Origin: Hemicentrotus pulcherrimus
Taxonomy: Eukaryota; Echinodermata; Echinoidea; Camarodonta; Strongylocentrotidae
Length of the DNA: 43,763 nt
Direction: 5' to 3'
Assembly: GCA_003118195.1 (NCBI GenBank)
Contig: BEXV01000244.1
Span: 119,946-163,708 of the forward strand
The translations under genes and the position numbers were made by a program. The notes below the pieces were generated by a model. That model saw only the letters and a list, made by a program, of their open reading frames with translations, made no database searches and was not told the DNA's origin. Below are positions 21,501-32,572 of the stretch, in pieces; the stretch's first letter is position 1, and the number at the start of each line of letters is the position of its first letter.

Positions 21501-21948
21501 TAGAGAAAGGGTTGCATTTGTTGTTGTGCGTAGCAGATTTACAACGTTGTTGTACACGAAACAATAACTACAAAATGATTATATTCATAGCAGTCATGAT
21601 TCATATACACAATGAACGTGCATAATACCGCTATGCATGATGAAAATGCTATTCATAGTAAAATCCTATTTAAAACGCTTTGACACGAGAAGAATGACTT
21701 GATACGCTTTTTTTTATCTGATCCTTCTACATAATCTTTACAAACATCTCGGGATCACGAGTCGTGAGCGGAGATAAAGCCTTACTCTCCCCCAGAGTCT
21801 CTGGGGAGCGCGATGACAGCGATCGGGTGCCTAGATATGCAGGGAATTCACATTTCATAGCTTCTACATCAATAATTATCTAAACCACGTGCAGAAAGGG
21901 GTACCAATAAGAAAAGGAAAAAAAAAATGACGTATTTTGAATAGTTGA
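18597..21948. other. Long non-coding stretch
   Basis: Frames at 18976-19242 (minus, 88 codons), 19300-19644 (plus, 114 codons, Phe/Leu/Ser-rich from pyrimidine-rich DNA) and 19822-20214 (72-77 codons, antisense to each other) have no recognisable domain. Pyrimidine-rich tracts lie at about 18300-18800 and 19440-19650. No RNA gene seen. Confidence 0.4.
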
Positions 21949-21967
21949 CTCTCTCTCTCTCTCTCTC
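21949..21967. repeat. (CT)n microsatellite
   Basis: Short uninterrupted CT run. Confidence 0.85.
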
Positions 21968-22984
21968 ATACCCACGCGAAACTTTAATTGGAAATTGAAT
22001 TAGTTTGGCAGACTTACATCCGGTAATCATACATATTGGAATCCGAGAGATTATGGTCTAATTTGTACCATCTCATTCATATCGGAAAACAAATAACAAT
22101 AGCATGATGCTATAATTGACCGCATATCCTTGCATTGCAATCAGCAATATTGCAATGATCGTATAGACTTTGTATTTATGAGAAAGGGGAAAATGAACAA
22201 TGGGTGTATGCTATATTAGAATCCACCATTCACCGAAGATGCCAACATTCGATTAACTCACAAGGGAATTGTTTATCATCGGGAGGTGTATTATGATTAA
22301 AACCATATTCAGTTTAGATCATATTGTGCTGGTTTTGATCAATAATGTTGATAGCAAAACAGATGAATGTAGATAAATGTACGCAAGAAGGGGACGCATC
22401 CCCAAGATGTTTACGTCAGAGGGGTGAAATGGTGTGCCGGTAGCAGGGGACGATTGACGTCTGCTCATCTCCGGGCTAAAAATGTAAACAATGTTCTGAT
22501 CATCTGAAGCATTCACTAAAGAATCCAATTTGAAGCATTAATGTAGTAATGAACAATGCACAACGTGATGCATAATGAATATCATTAGGAAAATGAAAAT
22601 GCCAATAATTCAGAACCAAAACCATAACAATACATCAATTTTGGGAGAACCTTCACGGATTTCGTTTGTATTACATTCTAATTATGAAGGCTAAGACAAA
22701 CGTTGGCCTTGTTCGTGTAACCTTAAAACTTGTAATTTGTCAGACAACAGAGCAAGCAACGAAATTATACACAGGGAATCAGGTACTTTATATTGTGTAA
22801 ATGAAAGTACATCGACCCATATACTTTAATGTATATAATGACTCCACATCTTCACAAGATAATATTAGATTTGGAAATAAATGAGTTTTATGATTTGATA
22901 ATCAGGATCGATGATTGATCATATCGAATCAACTTTATAATGAAACTCCGCAATACAATATTGCTACTTTCACCTTAGTGATCA
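21968..22984. other. Non-coding AT-rich stretch
   Basis: No gene recognised. A 69-codon minus-strand frame (22319-22528) has no motif. Confidence 0.5.
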
Positions 22985-23180
22985 ACCAACTCCATCACCA
23001 CGGTCACCACCACCATCACCAAAACCATAACTCCCACCATTACCACCACCACCACCACCACTACCACTACCGCCACTACCACCACCACTACTTTGAGCAT
23101 CCATCTTCACCACCATTACCGACACCATCACCATCACCACCACCACTACACTCATCACCACCTACATCACCACCTCCACC
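22985..23180. repeat. Imperfect (CAC/CAT)n trinucleotide repeat
   Basis: About 195 bp of CAC, CAT and TAC triplets on the plus strand. It creates a 154-codon plus-strand frame (22915-23379) rich in His, Thr and Pro, which is most simply the translation of the repeat. There is no start context, domain or non-repetitive coding flank that supports a gene. Confidence 0.85.
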
Positions 23181-24896
23181 CAAACTCCAAGTTTTCCGAC
23201 ATTGGTATGTATACAATATTATCCTAATTATACAACTCCACAACCAAATAACCATCATCATCATTATCAACCTCAGGACTTCTTCTACCATTCACCTGCG
23301 CGCCGATACCACTACACCACACAGTCTCTACAACAATCTGACCTCTCTACAACCTCTCTTCTGGCACTACTTTCATTGAGATGATCATACTTTTTTTTAT
23401 AACCTTGCCGATAATACTGATCAATATTACAGTCACAGAAGATTATGTGACTCATTTTCATTCAGAGAACCAGACGGTCAACGTTACAAATCTATATTTT
23501 GATGACTCGCCATTCGATCATCTCAGCGTCTTAATTATTGGCGACTCCGTGATAGGGTCTACCAAGAAACCCCCAACATCATGACCCCCTTGCATCCGCT
23601 CCCAATCCCAAACCATTACCCCTACCCGACCGGTTTTATCCAGCCACATTCACGCCTGATTGAGGCCGAGCTTAATGACTCCTGCTGCTGAACAAACGTT
23701 TGAGCGCCAAAACTGATTGGTCAGTGACTTTGTTTGGGGGAAATCCGAGCCTTTTTAGGCGGAAAAGGCAGCCATGTTTAAAGTCCCATTAATTAGCATT
23801 CTCTCCATTGAAGGACATCGGTTGTAATAAAAATCAAATTTCACACGCGCGTTTGACGAATGTACATAGAAGTGAAAAAGCTCAGAGAGAAGAAGAAAAA
23901 AAGAGAGGGAGGAAATAGTTCAAACACACACGGAGAGAGAGGCGTGCACTTTAGTTTAGGCATTTTGTCTCGTCGATTTCTGCTCTTCAGCAAAATTTGT
24001 ATTTAGCCTTTCAAAAATAAATGTAAGATGTCTTTCAAGCTTGTCAGTTGGTATTACAAGAACGTTCGGAACTGACAAAAATAGTATTTTTAATTCGTGC
24101 AAAAAACCTCTATAGATATTAATTTGCCCGAGGGATCAAATCTAGATTGCCACAATCGGACACATTTTCTCTGATGGGGACAGATTTTTGGGAGGAATGC
24201 ACTAACATTACCTTTTGCACTGCTTCTCCTCTCTGGTTCAAGTTGGACCATTCGACAAATTTTGTCAAATGCATACACATTTATTTAAGAAGCTAAAGTG
24301 CAGGAAATGGGTCCCGCGAATAGGTACTTGATTGACAGAAAGAGAAAAAAAGCATCGCGTTGATATATGCACACGTCCAGATGAAAATATTGGAGTAAAG
24401 AAGTAAAGGTGGAAAATGGAGCATGAAAATATTTTGCTAGGATATGGGTGTTTAATGGTGGCAAGTAAACAAGCTTGGTTTGAACAAATTGGTTTCTCTA
24501 CCCATCGATCTCTATAGTAAATTTATGATTCATTGAGGCACTGCATATTAATGCAGAGTGTGACTGATAGTCTACTGGGACAGCGGAAGCTTTGTTGTTA
24601 CGTCAATTGCATTATATACCCCCTAAATGTCTACATAACTATATACAACCAAACAAGCAAAATTATTGGTAAAATGTGTAATGGTTTGACAAGAAGATAT
24701 ATCATTTATGCGAATGTGTATTAAAAACTACAGCGTAAAGGTGACAGGGGTTTTAATAAAAACGAATAATATTCGTATTTCATTTAAATATAAATACATG
24801 GACTCATAATATATGTAGTCCCCAATGACACCGATGCAAAATGGCTAGAGATAAGCTTCCCGCGCTAATGATTATAAGAAATAAAGTGATACTTAC
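23181..24896. other. Non-coding stretch with CCAAT-containing patch
   Basis: The interval 23590-23840 is of higher complexity and GC content than its surroundings and includes an inverted CCAAT box (TGATTGGTCAGTGAC, about 23716) and ATTAATTAGC. It could be a conserved regulatory patch. A 67-codon plus-strand frame (23381-23584) begins with a hydrophobic stretch but is otherwise unrecognised. No gene called. Confidence 0.35.
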
Positions 24897-24949
24897 GATG
24901 CTCAACCAGGAGTCTTATATAATTCGGTCAGATCAACACCATTCGACAT
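24897..24949 (-). other. Candidate 53-bp exon with strong splice sites, minus strand
   Basis: On the minus strand, TATTTCTTTTACAG immediately precedes this segment and GTAAGTATCAC immediately follows, both close to consensus. All three frames contain a stop. The first frame starts with ATG and reads MSNGVDLTELYKTPG before TGA. If real, the segment is a non-coding RNA exon, a 5' UTR exon with a short upstream ORF, or a poison exon. It is among the better splice-site pairs I noticed in the window. Confidence 0.25.
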
Positions 24950-25846
24950 CTGTAAAAGAAATAGAAGAGAAAACGGAATAATGCTTCAAGAAATCAAAGA
25001 ATAGGTATGGGAGAGTTTGATTATTTGCCAAAGAAATCCTTTACCTTTTATTGTTTTAGAAGCGCATAGATTAGGGAAAAATGATATGTCTTAGACTGTA
25101 AAGCTGATGATATCTGTTCACATGCTACAGATGTCATAAACAATTAAACAAAGACAATATAGGTATTTTTTTGAAAAATAATGAAACTTAGAAGCGGCAA
25201 ATCTGAGGAGAAAAAAAATTGAGGTCAGTAAAGTGACGTTGTTCTAGTCTTCTCTTCGTTTCATTGCACGGGTTGCAATGACACGATCTACTAACCCCTT
25301 TAGATCAAGATTTTAATCGGTCAAGATTCTTCTCAAGGAAATGGAGCCTGTCAAGCAAATATAATGAGACCTTCACAGGTAATTCACCTCAGAAAGGCTC
25401 AAAGACATTCTTTAGAAATCCGAAGAATTCCACATTCTTGACATGAAAATCGGTCGGAAAAGGTCTGCTAGATTCAGGCTGTGCAATCAGTGTAATTAAG
25501 ATTCGAAAGGGAGCTGAAGTGAGCGTCAAATAAAGCAGTGGCCCAGGTCGGATATTGCACAAACGGAATTTGATTTACACTGCAATTAAGGATGGTACGT
25601 GGATAAACTAAAGGGCAGACGGGAGCAATTCCAATGAATCGCTTCCAGGCCAAGTCTGAGCCTCCCAAATTCAGAGGTTCCTCCCTTTACCTCTCCCTTT
25701 TCAGCTCTCCGAAATGCATTTATAAAGTTAGTTGGATGGAATCGAGGTGGGATCAAAATACTGATACAAGATGCAACAGATTAACCCTGCCATATCGCAT
25801 TTACATACTTAACATACCACTTTATATCAAATGTACATGTAAATAA
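24950..25846. other. Non-coding stretch
   Basis: Opposed frames (25474-25668 minus, 25634-25846 plus; 64-70 codons) lack motifs. No gene recognised. Confidence 0.45.
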
Positions 25847-25857
25847 ATTTTTATTAG

Positions 25858-26123
25858 TTTGACGTCAACCATTCAGCGTGTTCAAAATGTGCTACCAGCG
25901 AGTGTTGGTAGCAGTGAAATGGAACGACGGGTAGCGAATGACCACAACTCACAAAAGTTGGGTATACAGTGTTACAAGAAATCTATAGATATGGATATAG
26001 GGAATATGTTTCAAGTTCGACGTTGCAGAAGTGATACAATTATATCTTTATTGTCAAACGGAAGTAAACAAACACGAACATTTTGTTTTCTAAGTTCAAG
26101 TGACGAGCCTTCTAATTATTTAG
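25858..26123 (+). CDS. Candidate internal coding exon, unrecognised protein
   Basis: A 266-bp segment lies between an acceptor (AAATTTTTATTAG at 25857) and a consensus donor (TTTAG then GTGAGT at 26124), with one frame fully open for 88 codons. The frame has no early ATG, which suits an internal exon. Its composition is mixed and polar (for example SSEMERRVANDHNSQKLG and RCRSDTIISLLSNGSKQ) with no low complexity. Incoming and outgoing phases are not zero. The frame stays open past the donor to a TGA at 26189-26191. The CRE octamer TGACGTCA at 25860-25867 overlaps the acceptor edge. No family recognised. A frame of this length alone is not significant; the splice sites add modest weight. Confidence 0.28.
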
Positions 26124-26525
26124 GTGAGTTTTCAATATTCGAATGTGAAAAAAACTCTTCAGATACCGGCAGAGTAAATGATGGGCTTTGAATTACAACA
26201 CCACAAACAAAATTGTAAAACTTATGTCCAAATTGCTTAATGTCCAACATATCAAGACCTTCTTCACGCAGCAAGAGTAAAATCATATTTTGATACCGAT
26301 ATCAAAAGCTTGCAATTTAACAGTTTCAATCTCTTTTGATATTACAGAGAATGGTTTTATGCGTCACTGACCGGCAATCAACCACTTCTAGCTAGTAGAC
26401 GGTCAAGTCTAATTGGTTTTGTTTCCGCAAATGTCTTCGAAAGTAGATTCAACGAGGCGGCCTGAAGGACAGAACAGATTTACCATGTCCTCGTACTCAT
26501 GCTACTTCCGTTTCGCTTCGTTTCA
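26124..26525. other. Non-coding stretch
   Basis: No gene or repeat recognised before the CTG/TTG repeat. Confidence 0.45.
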
Positions 26526-26563
26526 CTGCTGCTGCTGCTGTTGTTGTTGTTGTTGTTGTTGTT
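26526..26563. repeat. (CTG)5(TTG)7 trinucleotide repeat
   Basis: Five CTG units followed directly by seven TTG units. It is not within a long open frame. Confidence 0.95.
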
Positions 26564-26822
26564 AAGTTCCTTCATCAACCGTGGAATGGTACCGCATTGA
26601 AGTAAAGAGTTTATACAATGACCGAGATTACGAAAGATGGCAAAGCGCTTTGAACATCAACATGTACTCGTAACTGAGCATGCATCTACAGTTTCATCGA
26701 AACGTGTAATTTAAATATTTAGTCATTTCAGTTTTGAAGTTTGTATGTCTTCATCCTCTTCTCCTTCATTCCATTAATCTCATCCACAGATACAGCCTAT
26801 TCGTCCATTTTATACTTTTCAA
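26564..26822. other. Non-coding stretch
   Basis: No feature recognised. The start of an artefactual 168-codon frame (26734-27240) lies here and runs through the adjacent hAT-like element. Confidence 0.45.
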
Positions 26823-27110
26823 CAGAAGTGGATCTAGAGGGGGGGTTGAGGGGTTGCAACCCCCCCCCCCAAAAACCAAAAAAAAAAAAAAACTGGGGGG
26901 TTCAACTTCCCCCTCCCTCTTGCCCCCCCCCCCCCCNGTTTTAGATGCAAGAAAACGCCATTTTCACACAGAGATTTTCAAAAATTTTCCCTACTGTGGG
27001 AGGGAGGACACCCCCTCCCCCCTTGCTCGCTCCGCTCGCTTGGACTCGGTTGCTACGCTCCCTCGCATACCACCCCAACCCCCCTTTATAAAAAGCTGGA
27101 TCCGCCCCTG
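26823..27110. mobile_element. hAT-like miniature element, copy 3
   Basis: The left end CAGAAGTGGATCTAG (26823) and the right end, whose reverse complement is CAGGGGCGGATCCAG (27110), form TIRs. The interior has C, A and G homopolymer runs, one ambiguous base (26937), and the motif AAAAAGCTGGATCC near the right end that parallels AAAAAGCTAGACCC in copy 1. Length 288 bp versus 158 bp in copy 1. The right end is well preserved and the left end mutated. No clear 8-bp target duplication. The plus-strand 168-codon frame across it is an artefact. Confidence 0.65.
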
Positions 27111-28525
27111 CTCAATTATGTTTCTCCTTTTCGGAATTAGCCGAGCAAATTGTGTTCCAGACTGGTTATCGTTTCTATCAAGTAAAACATGCATCTTTTT
27201 CATAGAGATATACAACTCTGTGATCTTTTTAGTGTTATAATTCTGCAGCAGCGTATATGTCTGAGCAGGTGTGTGGATGGCCATTAATATGTTCCCAATA
27301 CATGACATGAGGATAAATATAGAACATCCTGGCAATAATTACCTTGCAGAAGATTTATGGTCCTGAACATAAATCATTTAATGTGTTGATCTTACATACT
27401 CTTGTATATATGATAATGAAACGATAAGATAATTTCTTGTATAACTGAACGTCTGGTTTCATTAGAAGTATATGATTACGCGAAAGAGTTCAGAGATTAC
27501 AAGACTCGAGTTGTGTTCATGTGGTCAATGATTATCTCAAGGAAGAATATGATGTATAAACAAAGCAAAAACGATGTGATGTTCTCTCTTTTAACAAACG
27601 AATGAATGATATTTTCCAGCCATGATTGCAAAGATTATCGAGAGTTGAGTTAAGTGCCGGGAAAACAAAATCGACCATGTTTGAAAACATACTTCCTTTA
27701 ACACATATTCCTCTTGCGTTCTGCGCTACGCCAAACTGTTAACAAGAGCCTGTTCCAAATGAAGGTGTTGCTTCATAATACTTTGGTTAAATCAGACTAG
27801 TAAAATGAGAAATTCGATATTTGTCATTATATTTTGTACTTCACATTCTTTGCAGAATTTCATTTTTTGTAAACGTATCCAACGAAAGGGTTTCAAACTA
27901 GTCAGTTAGAGAGAATAGAATAATATATTTTACAGTACAAGGGGGTGATTTCACAGTTATGAGGTATAATTAAACAAGAATGAAATTGTATACACTTTTT
28001 CGTAAACAAAGTAAGACCCATCTGCTTAATTTAGTTCTTTCCCGACGCAATTAGCATTGGCAGGAAGTAGCTCCAAATATAAAATCCAAGGGGAACAGAT
28101 TTTAGTATTATTTCCAAAGCTTAATATATTTCATAAATAATTTTCATAACGTTTTCATGAACTTAACACTCTGCTGCTAAATTCCGTTTAGCTGAAAACC
28201 TTTATGATAAACGGCATTCAAGGGTGATGAAAGAGAGGGGGAAATGAATAGAAATCCAGAGCATTTAGGTGCCGATCTAAGTCTAATGATTTACTACCCC
28301 CCTTTCTAGTCGATTAACGTCACTTTCACTCTAATAAACATTCCCATAAATCGCAGATTAACAGTAAATAAAACATACATTAGGTCGAGCTAATAACTGT
28401 CAGTGTTTGAGGAGTCGGGACTTCACAAACTCAGGTGGCGTTTAAATGAAGACGATTCAGTCATGTAACGCATAACGTGAACGATAAGAGAAGTCTGATC
28501 AGTAACATAATGTTTCCCATTTTTC
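27111..28525. other. Non-coding AT-rich stretch
   Basis: No frame of note apart from a 114-codon minus-strand frame (26991-27335) that starts in unique sequence and continues into the hAT-like element. No RNA gene seen. Confidence 0.45.
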
Positions 28526-28550
28526 AGGGCTAGAAATTAACGGACTAAAA

Positions 28551-28697
28551 ATGGATAAGTTCTGTATTGTTGTAGCTTGTTTATTTTGTCTCTTTGCTTC
28601 TCAAATTGACCGGTCTACTAACATATTCAAATTTATGGATGTTTCTTTCCTGGGGCTCTACGCCCTAGTAACAATATATTCCACTTGCCAGCCTTGA
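28551..28697 (+). CDS. Candidate small secreted or membrane peptide (48 aa)
   Basis: An ATG in good context (CTAAAAATGG) opens 48 codons ending in TGA. Residues 1-18 (MDKFCIVVACLFCLFASQ) are a textbook-like signal peptide: a charged start, a hydrophobic core and small residues near a cleavage site. A polar segment (IDRSTNIFK) and a second hydrophobic segment (about 29-45) follow. A strong 3' splice site (TTTCCCATTTTTCAG) ends at 28527, 23 bp upstream of the ATG, and AATAAA occurs about 4 bp after the stop. This would fit a terminal or single coding exon. Unrecognised. The combination is suggestive, but each signal is common by chance in AT-rich DNA. Confidence 0.27.
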   Translation: MDKFCIVVACLFCLFASQIDRSTNIFKFMDVSFLGLYALVTIYSTCQP

Positions 28698-28849
28698 TTA
28701 ATAAATGAACTCCGAAACTTGGAATCCAGTCTACATACATTACTTGTTGATTTTGTTGGGCAAGCCTAGGGCAAGATTCCAGGATGTCAAGAACAACCTT
28801 TCTTTAAAAAAGTGTGCATCACTTTGAATATGTTCGTAAACTGGTTTAT

Positions 28850-28850
<1 letters not shown>
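28698..28850. other. Non-coding spacer
   Basis: Nothing recognised between the small ORF and the CT repeat. Confidence 0.5.

Positions 28851-28888
<38 letters not shown>
28851..28888. repeat. (CT)n microsatellite
   Basis: Uninterrupted CT run of 19 units, followed by pyrimidine-rich sequence. Confidence 0.95.
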
Positions 28889-28892
<4 letters not shown>

Positions 28893-30054
28893 CTCTTCTT
28901 CTCCCTCCTTCTCCATCTCTTTTTCACACACATACATAACTATCAATCTCTTTCTCTGAAAACAAAATAAAATATAAAGTAGACATCACATGTTTATCAG
29001 CTATTTTCATTTCCCAGGTTACAAACCTTTATTTTTTTTCTTCTTGTACTATTACCTATCAATAAGTACATGTATATACAGCTGGAAAATGTGGGCTATA
29101 ATTATGTACATGATATAATAACGCTGAATCTGTATTTTAGGCTGAATATGGAGAAAGCTTTTTGAAACGTGTCCCATTTTATCTAAGTATTATCTTTATT
29201 CACTTTTTTTCTCGTAAGGCCACTTCCTCCAAATTTAATATCCGCCGATAAAGTGCACAGAAAGCATCTTAACACACACATCATTGCCGTATAATGTCAA
29301 GGGCACCTGACTCTTCGATTTCATAGCGGAATTGCAATCTATCTTCAAGGAATATTCCATAACTTGAACTCGTTCCATTTTCATTCATTTTCATTAATTC
29401 GCTTGCACATCCAGTCTCCTTTTCCTCTTCTAAATCTCGGTTTTATTTCATCCCGAAATGTTCCAATTTCAGTATAGCGTTGTAGAAGTATGAGAAGACT
29501 GGGATCGATTTGTGGTTGATGTACGCTGCCACGACGTGGACGGTATTAATAACGTTTATCTTACCAGGCAGAAAGATCAATATTTCCCATGATTTCTTAC
29601 ACTCGAGAAATTTTCTTCCCCTTCATATCTTACCCAATCAATTCTTCACGTATACACACGTGTCAAGAGTAGTAGCTGTGATTTGAAGGCCAGTACACCA
29701 CCTACTGCACTTCCTGGCAAAGCGAATGTCAAAAGGTAATTTTAGCATCTCAGAGACGTTGCTATTCCTGTACAACATGGCAAAACTTGTTTCATTTTAC
29801 ACAAAGAAAATGGCAAAGTGCACATTTTCGTTAGATGCCTAGGAGACCTAAAAGGAGGACGCAGAAATTTAATTTGTACTATAATAATCAAAAATACATG
29901 TCTGAAGACGTCATGAAGGGCATACTATATGCTTATATATCGCATGAATAAACATTTTCCGGAAATGTTCATTTTAACAAAAGAGATATAGTGAAATATA
30001 AAGGAAAATAGAATACAGGGCAAAACAGATACAGATACAGATAGCCATAGAAAC
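28889..30054. other. Non-coding stretch with weak exon-like segments
   Basis: A frame at about 29600-29737 (plus strand, 46 codons) has protein-like composition in its last part (KASTPPTALPGKANVK) and ends beside a donor-like AAAAG|GTAATT. It lacks a good acceptor, so it is not called. No other gene signal. Confidence 0.35.
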
Positions 30055-30126
30055 AGAGAGAGAGAGAGAGAGAGAGAAGAAAAAGAGAGAGAGGGTGAAG
30101 AGAGTGAGTGTATGAAGGACACAGAG

Positions 30127-30157
<31 letters not shown>
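30055..30157. repeat. (GA)n microsatellite pair
   Basis: GA runs at about 30055-30076 and 30130-30157 with purine-rich sequence between. The minus-strand Ser/Leu-rich frames at 29925-30205 are translations of this repeat. Confidence 0.95.
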
Positions 30158-30164
<7 letters not shown>

Positions 30165-30584
30165 GGATTTTTTAATTTGAGGCTTGTATTATGATATTTC
30201 TCCATCGTTCACGGTGTTAATGTAATTTGTTCAATATACTTACTACAAAGATTGTCAAGCTTATCTAAATTATATCAAAATGTATATTTGCAGGGTTTTT
30301 GAGTTGCTTATTAACTTCAGAAATGTACACAATACTCCCACAAAATATACCATTTATATCGCATGCACTTTCTATTCACGATTCTATATTCGAATTAGAT
30401 ATTACGATTTAAGACAGCCAATGTTTCACTAGCTTTTTTCATAGAGACTTTAGACTTTTTTAATAAGTATAAAGCGTACTAAAATGCAGGAATAACTCCC
30501 AGGATTGCATGGTGTGATCTACTTTTGGAGTTAGAAGACACCTCGGACAATCATAGCTATGATAGTCATCGCGTGCAAATTGTC
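30158..30584. other. Non-coding AT-rich stretch
   Basis: No feature recognised. It leads into the CpG-richer patch at 30585. Confidence 0.5.
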
Positions 30585-30790
30585 GAGGCCGAAAGTTGAC
30601 GAAAGACCCGTCGTGTTCCATCCGCGAATCGCTGCTATTCGTCACGCAGCCTATCTAGGAAAGATTAACGTCGCACCAATCGGTAATGGATATAAACAAA
30701 CCCAACTTTCGGCGGGAAATTAATGTAAACGGTGGCGCCAAGCGCTCTGATCGCGTTCTCATGTCCCCGATTATAGTCTCTTTTTCCTCT
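30585..30790. promoter_or_regulatory. CpG-rich patch with CCAAT, TATA-like and E2F-like sites
   Basis: A local CpG-rich island in AT-rich DNA. It contains CCAAT (30676-30680), TATAAAC (30691-30697), GGCGGGAAA (30711-30719, E2F-like) and GGTGGCGCCAAGCG (about 30732, resembling the E2F core GGCGCCAA). Orientation is uncertain. An ATG at 30761 opens a 31-codon hydrophobic ORF on the plus strand, and a 61-codon frame (30460-30645) lies on the minus strand; neither is recognised. A promoter or conserved regulatory patch is plausible. Confidence 0.3.
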
Positions 30791-32329
30791 TTTTTTGTTG
30801 TTGGACAACCCCCGTTTTTTTATTCCACTATTGTCAATAGGTGTGAAAGTGTGTAGTCCGAGAATAAAGGCTGTTACATGTACTCTGTTTTCCATTAAAA
30901 TGCAATGACTTCCGTGGTTTTTAACTCACAATTTAGTTCAAAAAGGATTATGAACGATAATGAATGACATGACAGATTCTATATATAGCAAGATACCATA
31001 CAAATGATATGATTTTATAAACCGGGAAGATTTACCTCTAGAGACTTAGCCAGGAATACACCTACTAGAAGCAAACCGGACATAGAAAGTGTGTCTTTAT
31101 TTTCCTTCCTGTATGTCATGCCACTAAATTGACTTTTGACAAATCAAGTTACAACGTCAACCACCAAAATGTGATCATGGTTAAGTTCTGGGAAGGATCC
31201 ACTAAGATATTTCTGAGATTCAAAATTCTTGAGATTGAGATTTTTTGATGATAATTATCATTTACATTGCAAGATATATTCAAAATCTTAAACGGCCTTT
31301 ACGAAACATGTTCCAATCATACGTCTAAACACATGGGATTAACAGACCAAGGTCTTGATCATTGAACGTATTCTGCTTTATTATTTTAAAACCGTATCTA
31401 TTCTGTTACGAGTGCAATCTTCATCATGCTTCCAGTACAATCATGGGTAAAGAGATCAGAAGTAGCTTTCTTGATCTATTGTCCAGTTAATCCTTATGTC
31501 CATTATCCTTGACCATTTGATCTATGAACCTACTTAGGACCACTTGACCGTGACATCTACATGTAAATAAATATTGCTACCCTATGCATCGAGGAAACAA
31601 ATTTATTTCATTTCATCCCGTCAATCTCGCTCGTGACTTTTAGAGGTAACGGATTTGTTTACAAGCAATTGATTCCGTCAAACAACAAGCCCTTATAAGA
31701 TTTATACTAGTCCCGTTGTGTGCGTTACATTATTGCAGTGTACACTTCATAATTTCATGCAGCATTTTGGATTCCTGGGAGAAAAATCCGTTGGTACTCG
31801 TAATTTAATGTAAAATGACGAAGATATGTCTTATTTTCTTTTTGCTTTCATAAGAACATTCGGTGTTTCATACCGTTTTCGTGCCCCCAAAAAGAAAGCA
31901 ATATATACGTCATTGAATGACGTTGAGAACAACGTATGTTTGAATTTACTATCAGCATAAAATTATAGGGAAGAATATTTCACCTCTAAGATATAAACAG
32001 TCTCTAATCTGCTTGATCCTATAAGAAAAGCGAGATAAACCTTCATAATCCTATTTAATACATCTATTTAAGAACGAAAATTCAAAAACAAATTGACCCA
32101 CTCGCTTTCTTTTTTGTCCCATGACAAACACAATGGAGTACCATCTCGAAAGTTTTATGTGTGCCTACTTCAGTAGCTTGAACACTCCCTAATTCTAGAC
32201 ACGACACCTTTTGTTTAAACAGGACCTCCGTGAGCTTCTTGAAATAAAAGTTTGACTCTCCCCAACACCTACAGATCGTGGTGTCGTAATTCACAACACG
32301 TCAGTCCACTAATTTTTTCATTCTCTTGT
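30791..32329. other. Non-coding stretch
   Basis: AT-rich with no recognised gene. It holds an inverted pair of CRE half-sites at 31907-31923. Confidence 0.45.
31907..31923. promoter_or_regulatory. Inverted ACGTCATT / AATGACGT pair
   Basis: ACGTCATT (31907-31914) and AATGACGT (31916-31923) are perfect reverse complements around a single G. Each carries a CRE half-site (TGACG). Possible bZIP dimer site; sequence evidence only. Confidence 0.2.
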
Positions 32330-32521
32330 TCTATTTCTTCATCATCATCACCTTCTTCTTCTACTTCTCCTCCTTTTTCTTCCTTTTCTTCTGTTTCTTC
32401 TTCGTCTACTACTACTTCTACTTCTACATCTCCTCAACGCGTGATCTTTCTCCACTCTTTCTATCTCTCAGGCTCTCACACTGTTTAATACTCTCCTTTG
32501 TTCGCCCATCTCTCTCTCTCC

Positions 32522-32563
<42 letters not shown>

Positions 32564-32572
32564 TTCTCTCTC
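32330..32572. repeat. (TTC/CTT)n and (CT)n pyrimidine tract
   Basis: About 100 bp of imperfect TTC/TCC/TAC triplets (32336-32428), then (CT)n runs at about 32510-32572. All overlapping frames (32252-32701) are low-complexity Ser/Phe/Leu translations. Confidence 0.9.

Noticed and set aside
22915..23379. His-rich 154-codon frame as a metal-binding protein
   Set aside because: Produced by the CAC/CAT repeat; no non-repetitive coding flank or start context.
26734..27240. 168-codon plus-strand frame
   Set aside because: Covers the hAT-like element with homopolymer runs and an N; no domain.
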